7,489 nucleotides of DNA from Frankiaceae bacterium (GTDB lineage Bacteria; Actinomycetota; Actinomycetes; JAVEEB01), in NCBI GenBank assembly GCA_030840665.1, contig JAVEEB010000103.1:1-7489 (forward strand), read 5' to 3'. A program made the translations under genes and the position numbers. Of the stretch, positions 1-6,232 are shown piece after piece. The notes beneath the pieces were generated by a model, which did not search any database, was not told where the DNA came from, and saw only the letters and a program-made list of their open reading frames with translations. How positions within the stretch are numbered: position 1 is the first letter of the stretch; every line of letters begins with the position of its first letter.

Positions 1-58
1 CAGCTTGTACGACGTCATTCCGCAAAAGCCCGCAGCACCCTGACCCCGTGGAGACCAC

Positions 59-835
59 ATGACCAGCGACGCACAGCCCTGGATCGACGCCCTGACCGTT
101 TCGCATGATCGACTCAGCGCGCTTGTCGCCGATCTCGACGCCGACACGGTCCGCGAATCGTCGTACGCGAAGAAGTGGACCATCGCCGACGTCCTGTCGC
201 ACCTCGGCAGCGGCGCCGAGCACAACGCCCTCATGCTCGCCGCCGCGGTGACGCACTCGCCGGCGCCGGGCCTCGAGGAGATGCAACCCATCTGGGACCG
301 CTGGAACGCCAAGACCCCGGACGAGCAACTCGCCGACGTCGTGCCCGCGGACGCTGCTTCTTTGGCGCAGGCCGTCTCCTACTCGCCGCAGGAACGCGCG
401 GCGGCACGCGTCGAATTCGTGGGGATGGACTTCGACTTCGCAGCGACCGTCGGCATGCGCCTCGCGGAACACGCGGTCCACACGTGGGACATCGCCGTCA
501 TGCGCGAACCTGGGGCTGTCGTGCGGGCGGACGCCGTGCAGTTGATCATCGATAACACGATCCTGCGTACCGCGGGATGGGCCGCGAAGCCGCAGGGGCT
601 CACCTTCACCCTGGCGATTCACACGACTCACCCGGCCCGTGATTTCACGCTGACGGTCGGCGAGGCCGCGACCCTCTCCGAGGGAGCACCTGCGGAAGCC
701 GACGGCTCGTTGACGTTGACCGCCGAGCAGTTCGTCCGCCTTGTCTACGGCCGGCTCAACGACGATGCCGGCGACGTTCCCGACGCCGATGGCGTCTCGA
801 TCGACGACGTGCGGGCCGTGTTCCCAGGCTTCTGA
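59..835 (+). CDS. maleylpyruvate isomerase family (MDMPI/DinB-like) mycothiol-dependent enzyme
   Basis: This 258-residue cytosolic protein looks like the actinobacterial family typed by mycothiol-dependent maleylpyruvate isomerase (TIGR03083, DinB/MDMPI fold). The N-terminal four-helix part (about 1-165) has W40 and the family-like stretch ending in H48, then EHAVHTWD with E137 and H141. H48, E137 and H141 have the spacing of the His/Glu/His metal site known in this fold. Residues about 170-250 resemble the small MDMPI C-terminal domain, including LTAEQFVRLVYGRL. The ATG is preceded by GGAG (50-53) at a 5-base spacing. Members use mycothiol as cofactor or act in thiol transfer, but most have no known substrate, and no ring-cleavage genes lie nearby to suggest maleylpyruvate. 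The family call is firm; the reaction is not known. A formaldehyde dehydrogenase-like gene follows on the same strand after 136 bases. Confidence 0.85.
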   Translation: MTSDAQPWIDALTVSHDRLSALVADLDADTVRESSYAKKWTIADVLSHLGSGAEHNALMLAAAVTHSPAPGLEEMQPIWDRWNAKTPDEQLADVVPADAASLAQAVSYSPQERAAARVEFVGMDFDFAATVGMRLAEHAVHTWDIAVMREPGAVVRADAVQLIIDNTILRTAGWAAKPQGLTFTLAIHTTHPARDFTLTVGEAATLSEGAPAEADGSLTLTAEQFVRLVYGRLNDDAGDVPDADGVSIDDVRAVFPGF

Positions 836-850
836 ACGGGCGGCCGCAAC

Positions 851-868
851 CCCGCAGACACCTGCGGG
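851..868 (+). terminator. small hairpin after the MDMPI-like gene, possible terminator
   Basis: A perfect 7-bp inverted repeat, CCCGCAG at 851-857 and CTGCGGG at 862-868, encloses the 4-base loop ACAC. It starts 15 bases after the stop codon of the preceding gene. No T-run follows, which is common for GC-rich actinobacterial hairpins but leaves termination unproven. If it works, it separates the MDMPI-like gene from the dehydrogenase gene. Confidence 0.35.
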
Positions 869-971
869 CAAGGGCAACCTCACCTGGAGACAGCCGTGTC
901 GCGGCGGTGGCAGGGGTAGCTAGAGGTGGCGTGACCACCCTCACCCTCACCACACAAGGCGGTGCCAACCG

Positions 972-2114
972 ATGAAGGCTGTCGTTTACCAAGGACCCAT
1001 GAAAGTCGCGGTCACCGAGGTCCCGGACGCCAAGATCGAACAGCCGTTGGACGCGGTGATCCGCATCACGACGACCAACATCTGTGGATCAGACCTGCAC
1101 ATGTACGAGGGACGCACGTCGGTCGAGAACGGCAAGGTCCTCGGCCACGAGAACATGGGCGTCGTCGAAGAAGTAGGCCCGGGCGTCGACCGGATCAAGG
1201 TCGGGGACAGGGTGTCCGTTCCCTTCAACATCTCCTGCGGTTGCTGCGAGAACTGCAACTCCGGCTGGACGTCGTTCTGCCTGCGGACCAACCCGACGGA
1301 AGGCATGGTGGGAGCGGCGTACGGCTACGCCAACATGGGCCCGTACGACGGGGGGCAGGCGGAGTTCCTGCGCGTCCCGTACGCGGACTTCAACCTGTTG
1401 CAGCTGCCCGCCGGTTCGCAGTTCGAGAATGACTTCGCGATGCTCTCGGACATTTTCCCGACCGGCTACCACGGCACGGAGTTGGCTGAAGTCGGACCAG
1501 GCGACACCGTGGCAGTCTTCGGCGCGGGACCGGTGGGACTCATGGCCGCACACAGCGCCTTCCTGCGCGGTGCCTCGCAGGTTTTCGTGGTGGACAAGGA
1601 AAAGGACCGCCTGAACCTCGCGAAGTCCGTCGATGCGACACCCATCGATTTCGCCCAGGGCGACCCCGTCGAGCAGATCATGCAAGCGACGAAAGGCAAG
1701 GGGGTCGACCGCGGGGTCGAGGCGGTGGGGTACCAGGCGCATGACCCGTCCGGCGAGGAACATCCCGAGCTGGTGCTCGACAACCTCGTGAAGGTCGTGC
1801 GCGCCACCGGCGCGATCGGTGTCGTCGGTGTCTACGTTCCGGAGGACCCAGGGGCGGCCAGCGCGCCGGCCAAAGAGGGCCGCCTGGGCTGGGACTACGG
1901 CACGTTCTTCTCCAAAGGCCTGCGGATGGGCACGGGCCAGGCCCCCGTCAAGCGCTACAACCGGCAGCTGCGCGACCTGATCATCGCCGGCCGGGCCACC
2001 CCGGGTTTCATCGTTTCGCACGAGCTTCCCTTGTCCCAGGCGCCGCAGGGCTACGACAAGTTCGATCGTCGGGTCGACGGCTGCACGAAGGTCCTGCTGC
2101 ATCCCGACCGCTGA
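972..2114 (+). CDS. zinc-dependent alcohol dehydrogenase, glutathione-independent formaldehyde dehydrogenase type
   Basis: This 380-residue medium-chain dehydrogenase/reductase resembles the Pseudomonas putida formaldehyde dehydrogenase group, which oxidises formaldehyde to formate with NAD+ and needs no thiol cofactor. The GroES-like part holds C38, H59-E60 and D160 as catalytic zinc ligands. The Asp third ligand and the ligand spacing match that enzyme. The structural zinc set is C89, C92, C95 and C103 in SCGCCENCNSGWTSFC. The Rossmann motif GAGPVG (184-189) is followed by D208 (VVDKEKDR), as expected for NAD(H). The C-terminal part, with GTFFSKGLRMGTGQAPVKRY, fits the same group. It is slightly shorter than the roughly 400-residue Pseudomonas enzyme. 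The ATG gives the usual MKAVVY start, with a weak GGCGG at 958-962. A different aldehyde or alcohol substrate is possible. It is not the mycothiol-dependent formaldehyde dehydrogenase, despite its neighbour. Confidence 0.85.
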   Translation: MKAVVYQGPMKVAVTEVPDAKIEQPLDAVIRITTTNICGSDLHMYEGRTSVENGKVLGHENMGVVEEVGPGVDRIKVGDRVSVPFNISCGCCENCNSGWTSFCLRTNPTEGMVGAAYGYANMGPYDGGQAEFLRVPYADFNLLQLPAGSQFENDFAMLSDIFPTGYHGTELAEVGPGDTVAVFGAGPVGLMAAHSAFLRGASQVFVVDKEKDRLNLAKSVDATPIDFAQGDPVEQIMQATKGKGVDRGVEAVGYQAHDPSGEEHPELVLDNLVKVVRATGAIGVVGVYVPEDPGAASAPAKEGRLGWDYGTFFSKGLRMGTGQAPVKRYNRQLRDLIIAGRATPGFIVSHELPLSQAPQGYDKFDRRVDGCTKVLLHPDR

Positions 2115-2129
2115 TAGAAGCAGCCGCTT

Positions 2130-2167
2130 GCGACGCCGGGTCGACCACTTGGTCCTCCCGGCGTCGC
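2130..2167 (+). terminator. long stem-loop after the dehydrogenase gene, probable terminator
   Basis: A perfect 11-bp inverted repeat, GCGACGCCGGG (2130-2140) and CCCGGCGTCGC (2157-2167), encloses 16 bases. Those 16 bases contain a second inverted repeat (GACC 2143-2146 with GGTC 2151-2154), so the whole can fold as one long interrupted hairpin. It lies 15 bases after the dehydrogenase stop codon and 105 bases before the next start. There is no T-run. A terminator is the simplest reading; an operator or RNA-stabilising structure is possible. Confidence 0.6.
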
Positions 2168-2261
2168 CCTGCCAGGCACGGTGAACGTCGAAGCGCGAAT
2201 GTGTCCTGGCCGCCACTCACGTCCGGCTCTCCGCGCGCCGAATCAAGAAGGGACACCTTCG

Positions 2262-2266
2262 AGGAG
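2262..2266 (+). promoter_or_regulatory. ribosome binding site that sets the lyase start at GTG 2273
   Basis: AGGAG lies 6 bases before the GTG at 2273. This favours that GTG over the upstream in-frame codon at 2201 and the downstream ATG at 2291. The chosen start puts a clean signal peptide at the very N terminus. Confidence 0.7.
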
Positions 2267-2272
2267 ACGCCT

Positions 2273-4072
2273 GTGACCCGAGTTCGCCGCATGCGCGCGG
2301 CCCTGGTGGCTGCCACGTGCTTTGCAACGCTCGCGGTCGGCGCCACCACACCGGTGGCCCAGGCGGTGCCTGCGGGGCTGCACCTGTGCCCCGGATTCAG
2401 CGGGCTCGACAGCAACAGCGCGGCCTCCGTCATGGCCGGCCAGGTCAAGATCCCCGGCTTCGCGGCGGCGACGATCCCCGGGCTCGCCGCCGGCGGCCCG
2501 GTGGACTGGGCGGCCAACCCCTACGGCAATTCCTCCTGGCGCATCTGGTTCCACTCGCTCCTGTGGCTCGGCAACCTCGAGGAGTACGGGCTCATCAACC
2601 ATCAGCAGGCCTACATTGACCGGGCCGTCGCGGTGACCAAGGACTACCTGGCGCACAACCCGATCACGACGGCGGCCCCGCAGCGCAACTCGATGGCGCA
2701 CCGCACGATCCTGCTCGGCTGCCTCGCCGAGGCGACCAACGATCCGACGATCCGCGCCGCGGCAGTGACCTACTCGAACTACCTGCTCACCCACTGGTCC
2801 GGCGCCTGGAACTGGGGTCTCGACGAGGACCTCGGCGTGATGACCGTCGGCTGTGAGCTCGGCCGCTCTGACCTGACGACCGCTGCCGCCAACCAGCTGA
2901 CAACCGCGTCCACCGTGATGTTCGACGCGCAGGGTGCCACGAACGAGCAGGCGCCCGGTTACGGTCGGTACAGCTTCGACCGCTGGCGCGTCGTGACCAG
3001 CCTCATGAACACGTGCCGCGTCACCCCGCCGACCGCGTTGGCCAATCGCCTCGCGCTCGCCGCCGCTTTCCTCGCCTCCGCGACGCAACCCGACGGTCAT
3101 ATCGTGCAGATCGGCGACACCGTCAACGATGTCGTGGTGCCCGTCGCGGGCACGCCGCTGGAGTACGCCGGCAGCAGCGGTGCGGCCGGCGCGATGCCCG
3201 CCGATCGCGTGTCCGTCTTCAACGCCGGCTATGTTTTCGGCCGCTCGACGTGGAGCCCGATGAACACGTCGTCCTTCTACTCGCTCCGCTTCGGCGGCGC
3301 CCGCAAGTATCACGGCCACAGCGACCACATGTCGCTCACGTACTGGTCGGCCGGACGCCCGGTCGTCGTCGACGCGGGCCACGTCGGCTACAGCAACACG
3401 GCGGTGCGCACGTACCTGGTTTCGCCCGCCGCGCACAACCTGATGGCCATGGACGGCATGCGTGCCAACGACAGCGACGTGACCGTCCTGACCCGGCCGA
3501 TCACGACGCCGACGTACGACGCGTTCACCCTCGCCGGGACGCCGTACGCCGACACGAACGCGCCGTACGGCAAGGTGTCCGGTTCGCGCAACGTCCTGGT
3601 CGCGCGCGGTCCCGATTTCGTTGTCACGTACGACAAGCAGTGGAGCACCGCGACGTACCTGCACTGGAACAAGGGCGGCAAGGTGCTGCCCACCCAACTG
3701 GTGCACCGCCAGTCGTGGCACCTCCCCGCCGGCGGGCCCCGGCCCGTGGTGGTCGGTCGGAGCCGGGTCACGGTCGGCGCCACCACGTTCCTGCGCGTCG
3801 CTCTCCCCGGGCACCCGCTGCTCGCCGGGTCCGTGACCGCCGCCGCCTCGTACGTCGCCCCGCAGCTGAACACGACGCGCCCGGACTGGGTTGTGTCGAT
3901 GCCGCAGGTCGGGCGCTCCGCCGCGGTCCTGTCCGTCATCGTGCCCAGTGGCACCGCGTCCGCGGCGATCGTGTCGGTCGGTACGACGGGCTTCACGTTG
4001 CGCGTCACGGTCAACGGCGTCGCGCACGACGTCCGCATCACCAACGCCGGGGCGATGACCCGGCTCTCTTAA
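2273..4072 (+). CDS. secreted heparinase II/III-like polysaccharide lyase
   Basis: The product is 599 residues from the GTG start. Residues 1-31 form a signal peptide: TRVRRMR, then a hydrophobic run, then a likely cut after AQA31, so the enzyme is probably exported. The helical N-terminal half, an alpha/alpha-toroid type, contains NEQAPGYGRY (224-233), which resembles the stretch with the catalytic Tyr in related lyases. The second half carries the heparinase II/III signature: RKYHGHSDHMSLTYW with H347, H349 and D351, D367 in VVVDAGH, and H388-N389 in SPAAHN. H349, D367 and H388 are candidate metal ligands. The last 200 residues look like the beta-sandwich part. This family cleaves uronate-containing polysaccharides by beta-elimination (heparin, alginate and similar); the substrate here cannot be read from sequence. 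No sugar transporter or uronate catabolic gene is nearby. The family call is strong, the substrate unknown. Confidence 0.82.
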   Translation: MTRVRRMRAALVAATCFATLAVGATTPVAQAVPAGLHLCPGFSGLDSNSAASVMAGQVKIPGFAAATIPGLAAGGPVDWAANPYGNSSWRIWFHSLLWLGNLEEYGLINHQQAYIDRAVAVTKDYLAHNPITTAAPQRNSMAHRTILLGCLAEATNDPTIRAAAVTYSNYLLTHWSGAWNWGLDEDLGVMTVGCELGRSDLTTAAANQLTTASTVMFDAQGATNEQAPGYGRYSFDRWRVVTSLMNTCRVTPPTALANRLALAAAFLASATQPDGHIVQIGDTVNDVVVPVAGTPLEYAGSSGAAGAMPADRVSVFNAGYVFGRSTWSPMNTSSFYSLRFGGARKYHGHSDHMSLTYWSAGRPVVVDAGHVGYSNTAVRTYLVSPAAHNLMAMDGMRANDSDVTVLTRPITTPTYDAFTLAGTPYADTNAPYGKVSGSRNVLVARGPDFVVTYDKQWSTATYLHWNKGGKVLPTQLVHRQSWHLPAGGPRPVVVGRSRVTVGATTFLRVALPGHPLLAGSVTAAASYVAPQLNTTRPDWVVSMPQVGRSAAVLSVIVPSGTASAAIVSVGTTGFTLRVTVNGVAHDVRITNAGAMTRLS

Positions 4073-4083
4073 GGCCGCAAACG

Positions 4084-4121
4084 CGAACGGCCGGCTCCCC
4101 CGCTCGGGAGCCGGCCGTTCG
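4084..4121. terminator. shared bidirectional terminator between the lyase and cold-shock genes
   Basis: A perfect 16-bp stem, CGAACGGCCGGCTCCC (4084-4099) with its complement (4106-4121), surrounds the 6-base loop CCGCTC. It sits in the 66-base gap between two convergent stop codons (4072 on plus, 4139 on minus), where a single hairpin can end both transcripts. The minus-strand transcript meets a short TTT just after the stem; the plus strand has no T-run. Confidence 0.8.
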
Positions 4122-4138
4122 TCGTACAAGAAGAAGAA

Positions 4139-4339
4139 CTAGATGGGGCGGACCTTGTCGGCCTGCGGGCCCTTCTGGCCCTGCGTGACCTCGAACTCAA
4201 CCCGCTGGCCTTCGTCGAGTGACTTGTAGCCCTCGGTCTCGATCGAGCTGTAGTGGACGAACACGTCCGGGCCCTGGTCGACGGCGATGAAACCGTAGCC
4301 CTTCTCGGAGTTGAACCACTTGACGCTGCCCTGTGCCAC
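4139..4339 (-). CDS. CspA-family cold-shock protein
   Basis: The gene encodes a 66-residue single cold-shock domain (OB fold) that binds single-stranded RNA or DNA as an RNA chaperone. RNP1 is seen as KGYGFI (13-18) and RNP2 as VFVHY (26-30), with W8 and F9 in the usual SVKWFN start. The C-terminal [20 protein letters not shown] is typical of actinobacterial members. The start is GTG, with GGGAG 5 bases upstream. The frame stays open to 4477, but the extra N-terminal residues have no family likeness and are left out. The gene lies 165 bases downstream of the hexosaminidase gene on the same strand and seems to have its own promoter and leader. Cold induction is possible, but many actinobacterial homologues are constitutive. 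Confidence 0.95.
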   Translation of the reverse strand: MAQGSVKWFNSEKGYGFIAVDQGPDVFVHYSSIETEGYKSLDEGQRVEFEVTQGQKGPQADKVRPI

Positions 4340-4344
4340 TGTTG

Positions 4345-4349
4345 CTCCC
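4345..4349 (-). promoter_or_regulatory. ribosome binding site of the cold-shock gene
   Basis: On the minus strand GGGAG ends 5 bases before the GTG at 4339-4337. It settles the start of this small gene at [10 protein letters not shown] and argues against the longer open frame that begins further upstream. Confidence 0.7.
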
Positions 4350-4362
4350 GATGTCGTTCGAT

Positions 4363-4413
4363 GGTCGCGACCCGTAATGCACGGGCCGACGCGGTCGCGC
4401 GGTTGGGGACCGC
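4363..4413 (-). other. inverted repeats in the cold-shock gene leader
   Basis: The predicted leader holds three inverted repeats: GCGGTC (4391-4396) with GACCGC (4408-4413) around an 11-base loop, CCCGT (4371-4375) with ACGGG (4381-4385) around a 5-base loop, and the perfect palindrome GGTCGCGACC (4363-4372). The last two overlap by two bases and so compete. They could fold the leader RNA or bind a protein; in GC-rich DNA short repeats also arise by chance. Confidence 0.35.
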
Positions 4414-4429
4414 ATGTCGACCTGTGGGC

Positions 4430-4456
4430 ACGGTACACGCGAAAAGCATTGGTCAA
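4430..4456 (-). promoter_or_regulatory. candidate promoter of the cold-shock gene
   Basis: Reading the minus strand, TTGACC (4456-4451, five of six to the -35 consensus) is followed after 15 bases by TACCGT (4435-4430, of TAnnnT form). The 15-base spacer is shorter than the usual 16-18, so this is tentative. It predicts a transcript start near 4423 and a leader of about 84 bases before the GTG. Confidence 0.4.
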
Positions 4457-4504
4457 CAGGGGTTCCCCCGAGATCACTGAGCGTCACCAACGCGGGGGTG
4501 CGGT

Positions 4505-6178
4505 CTACGGCCACCCGACGCCGGGCGCCCGGTGGTAGGCGATGCCCATGACGTCCCAGCGGGGCGCCTGCGCGGCGAGGCGGGCGCGGAACAACTCCCA
4601 GTCACGGCCGGCCGTCGACCAGCCTGTTTCGGCGATCGCCGGCAGGCGCGGAAATGCCATCGCCTCGACGTCGGCGATCGTCGTCAGCGTCTCCGACCAC
4701 AGCGGCGCCTCGACCCCCAGCACACTGCCGGCGGCGGCACCTGGAATGACCGCGCCCGGATCCCACCCGTAGGCCCTCTCGACGCTGACCCGCCCCGCCC
4801 ACTCGAGGCCGAGCGCGAAGTCGTCGTCGTACTTCATGTCCAGGTAGGTGCGGTCGGCCGGTGACAGGACGAGCTTCACGCCCCCCGCCGACGCGTCCTT
4901 CAACAGCGCCGCGTAGTTGCTTTTCGTGTTCCAGTACTGGACGACGGACCCCGGGGCGAGCTTCGCCTTCACCGTCTCCTCCCACCCAACGAGCGTCTTG
5001 CCGTGCTTCGCGACGATCAGCTGCACGCGTTCGATGAAGTCGGCGTACTGCGTAGACGTCAACGTCTGCACCTCGTCGCCGCCGACGTGCAGGTACGGGC
5101 CCGGGGTCATCGCGGCCAGCTCGCCGAACACGTCGTCGATGAAGGTGTAGACAGCCTCCTTGTCGACGCACAGGGAGCTGAACCCCACCGCGATTCCCGT
5201 GTACGGCTCACGCGCCTTGCCGTCGCAATTGAGGTCCGCGTACGACGCCAGCGCCGCGTTCGTGTGCCCCGGCATGTCGATCTCGGGGATCACGGTGATG
5301 AAGCGCGCCGCGGCGTACTCGACGATCGTCTTGTAGTCCTGCTTGGTGAAATAGCCGCCAGGGCCACCGCCTACCGCGCTGAGGCCGCCGATCGCCGTGA
5401 GTCGCGGCCGGCTGTCGATGGCGATACGCCAACCCTGATCGTCGGACAAGTGCAAGTGCAAGACATTCATCTTGTACAGGGCGATAGCGTCGATGTAGCG
5501 CAAGACGTCGGCGGCCGGAAAGAAGTGCCGCGCCACGTCGAGCATCGCGCCGCGCCAGGGATAGCGAGGCGTGTCGACGATGTGCGTGGCGCCGACCTGC
5601 CAGGGCCGGTGCTGCGGCAACGAACTGTCGACCGTCGGCGGCAGCAGCTGGCGCAGCGTTTGCGTCCCGTAGAACAGGCCGGCCGCCGTGCGTGCGCGCA
5701 ACGACACCCGTTCCGCGGAGACGGTCAGCTCGTAGCCTTCATCGCCGAGAGCGACCGCGGCGTTGTCGACTGTCAGCTGGATGCCGCCCGCGTCCGCGGC
5801 ACCAGGTGCAGTCGGTAGGACGTGAAGGTCAAACCCGGTCGAGGGTCGCAGAACGGCAGCGAACAGCTCCGCGACGCCGGACGCATCGCCGGTGGCCGTC
5901 AGGGCGGTGTCAGCGGTGATCGTGAAGGGCGCACCCTCCCCCGGGGTGATCCGCGTCGGCGCCGGGACAACGGTCCGAGCCGCATCGATGGTGGCCACGG
6001 GCGTCTCCTTTCGGGCGGTGCCCTGCGCGGAGCGGGTCGCGGCGTCAGGCACGGAACGAGTGGCAGAGTTGGGCGCAGAGCTCGCCGCCGGCGAGCCAGG
6101 CGCCCGCGAGCAACCTATGGCGAGGACGCCGACAAGAACAGCGGCGACGGCGGCGCGCAGGCAAGAAGCGGAGCGCAT
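4505..6178 (-). CDS. beta-N-acetylhexosaminidase (glycoside hydrolase family 20), probable lipoprotein
   Basis: This 557-residue enzyme should remove terminal beta-linked N-acetylglucosamine or N-acetylgalactosamine from chitin fragments, wall fragments or glycans. It begins with a hydrophobic signal ending LAIGC, so C23 is the likely lipidated cysteine that anchors it outside the membrane. An Ala/Ser/Thr/Pro-rich linker follows to about residue 60. Residues about 75-190 match the small GH20b domain and about 205-530 the catalytic barrel. Key residues are R209 (YPWRG), HLHLSDDQGWR (241-251), the catalytic pair D368-E369 in HVGGDE, W399 (VGWEE), Y415-W416 and W494 (PLWSE). These are the pieces used in substrate-assisted catalysis. 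The open frame extends to a GTG at 6211, but the ATG at 6178 is preferred: it starts the signal peptide, and the extra codons would run through the DasR-like site. That site points to control by N-acetylglucosamine supply. Confidence 0.92.
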   Translation of the reverse strand: MRSASCLRAAVAAVLVGVLAIGCSRAPGSPAASSAPNSATRSVPDAATRSAQGTARKETPVATIDAARTVVPAPTRITPGEGAPFTITADTALTATGDASGVAELFAAVLRPSTGFDLHVLPTAPGAADAGGIQLTVDNAAVALGDEGYELTVSAERVSLRARTAAGLFYGTQTLRQLLPPTVDSSLPQHRPWQVGATHIVDTPRYPWRGAMLDVARHFFPAADVLRYIDAIALYKMNVLHLHLSDDQGWRIAIDSRPRLTAIGGLSAVGGGPGGYFTKQDYKTIVEYAAARFITVIPEIDMPGHTNAALASYADLNCDGKAREPYTGIAVGFSSLCVDKEAVYTFIDDVFGELAAMTPGPYLHVGGDEVQTLTSTQYADFIERVQLIVAKHGKTLVGWEETVKAKLAPGSVVQYWNTKSNYAALLKDASAGGVKLVLSPADRTYLDMKYDDDFALGLEWAGRVSVERAYGWDPGAVIPGAAAGSVLGVEAPLWSETLTTIADVEAMAFPRLPAIAETGWSTAGRDWELFRARLAAQAPRWDVMGIAYHRAPGVGWP

Positions 6179-6184
6179 CTCGCG

Positions 6185-6213
6185 ACCGTACAACAGGTCT
6201 AGACCTCTCACCA
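6185..6213 (-). promoter_or_regulatory. candidate leaderless promoter of the hexosaminidase gene
   Basis: On the minus strand TACGGT (6190-6185, TAnnnT form) ends 6 bases before the ATG at 6178, the spacing expected if transcription starts at the A of the start codon. No convincing ribosome binding site precedes this ATG, which fits leaderless translation. A -35 at 17 bases would be TGGTGA (6213-6208), which matches only three of six positions, so the promoter call rests mainly on the -10 and the operator position. Confidence 0.4.
6193..6208. promoter_or_regulatory. DasR-responsive element (dre) operator
   Basis: ACAGGTCTAGACCTCT contains the perfect 12-base palindrome AGGTCTAGACCT (6195-6206). 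It matches the DasR consensus ACTGGTCTAGACCACT, known from Streptomyces, at 14 of 16 positions, with the ten-base core complete. DasR is a GntR-family repressor released by amino-sugar phosphates that controls chitin and N-acetylglucosamine genes. The centre is about 22 bases before the hexosaminidase ATG and 32 bases before the divergent ATG at 6233. It would fill the spacer of the proposed hexosaminidase promoter, so binding should block it. Confidence 0.8.
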
Positions 6214-6232
6214 GAGTCTGCGGGGCGATTCC

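Noticed and set aside
1089..2216. 375-codon open frame on the minus strand opposite the dehydrogenase
   Set aside because: It is a compositional shadow of the clearly recognisable zinc dehydrogenase; no motif or start signal was seen.
2201..2272. Upstream start for the lyase at 2201
   Set aside because: It would bury the signal peptide behind 24 polar residues; AGGAG at 2262-2266 serves the GTG at 2273.
2243..4129. 628-codon open frame on the minus strand opposite the lyase gene
   Set aside because: Its protein is mostly Arg, Gly, Ala and His with no domain, as expected from the antisense of a high-GC gene. The plus frame has a signal peptide, a ribosome binding site and family motifs.
3013..4188. 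391-codon plus-strand frame inside the lyase gene
   Set aside because: It is out of frame with the lyase, extremely Arg-rich, and runs through the terminator hairpin.
4456..4470. GGGGTTCCCC as a terminator for the hexosaminidase transcript
   Set aside because: The two-base loop and 4-bp stem are too small to fold as a useful hairpin, so the end of that transcript is left unassigned.
4340..4477. N-terminal extension of the cold-shock protein to 112 residues
   Set aside because: The extra residues have no family likeness, while a GTG with GGGAG 5 bases upstream gives the standard 66-residue protein.
6179..6211. Upstream GTG start for the hexosaminidase
   Set aside because: There is no ribosome binding site, it would put charged residues before the lipoprotein signal, and the codons overlap the DasR-like operator.
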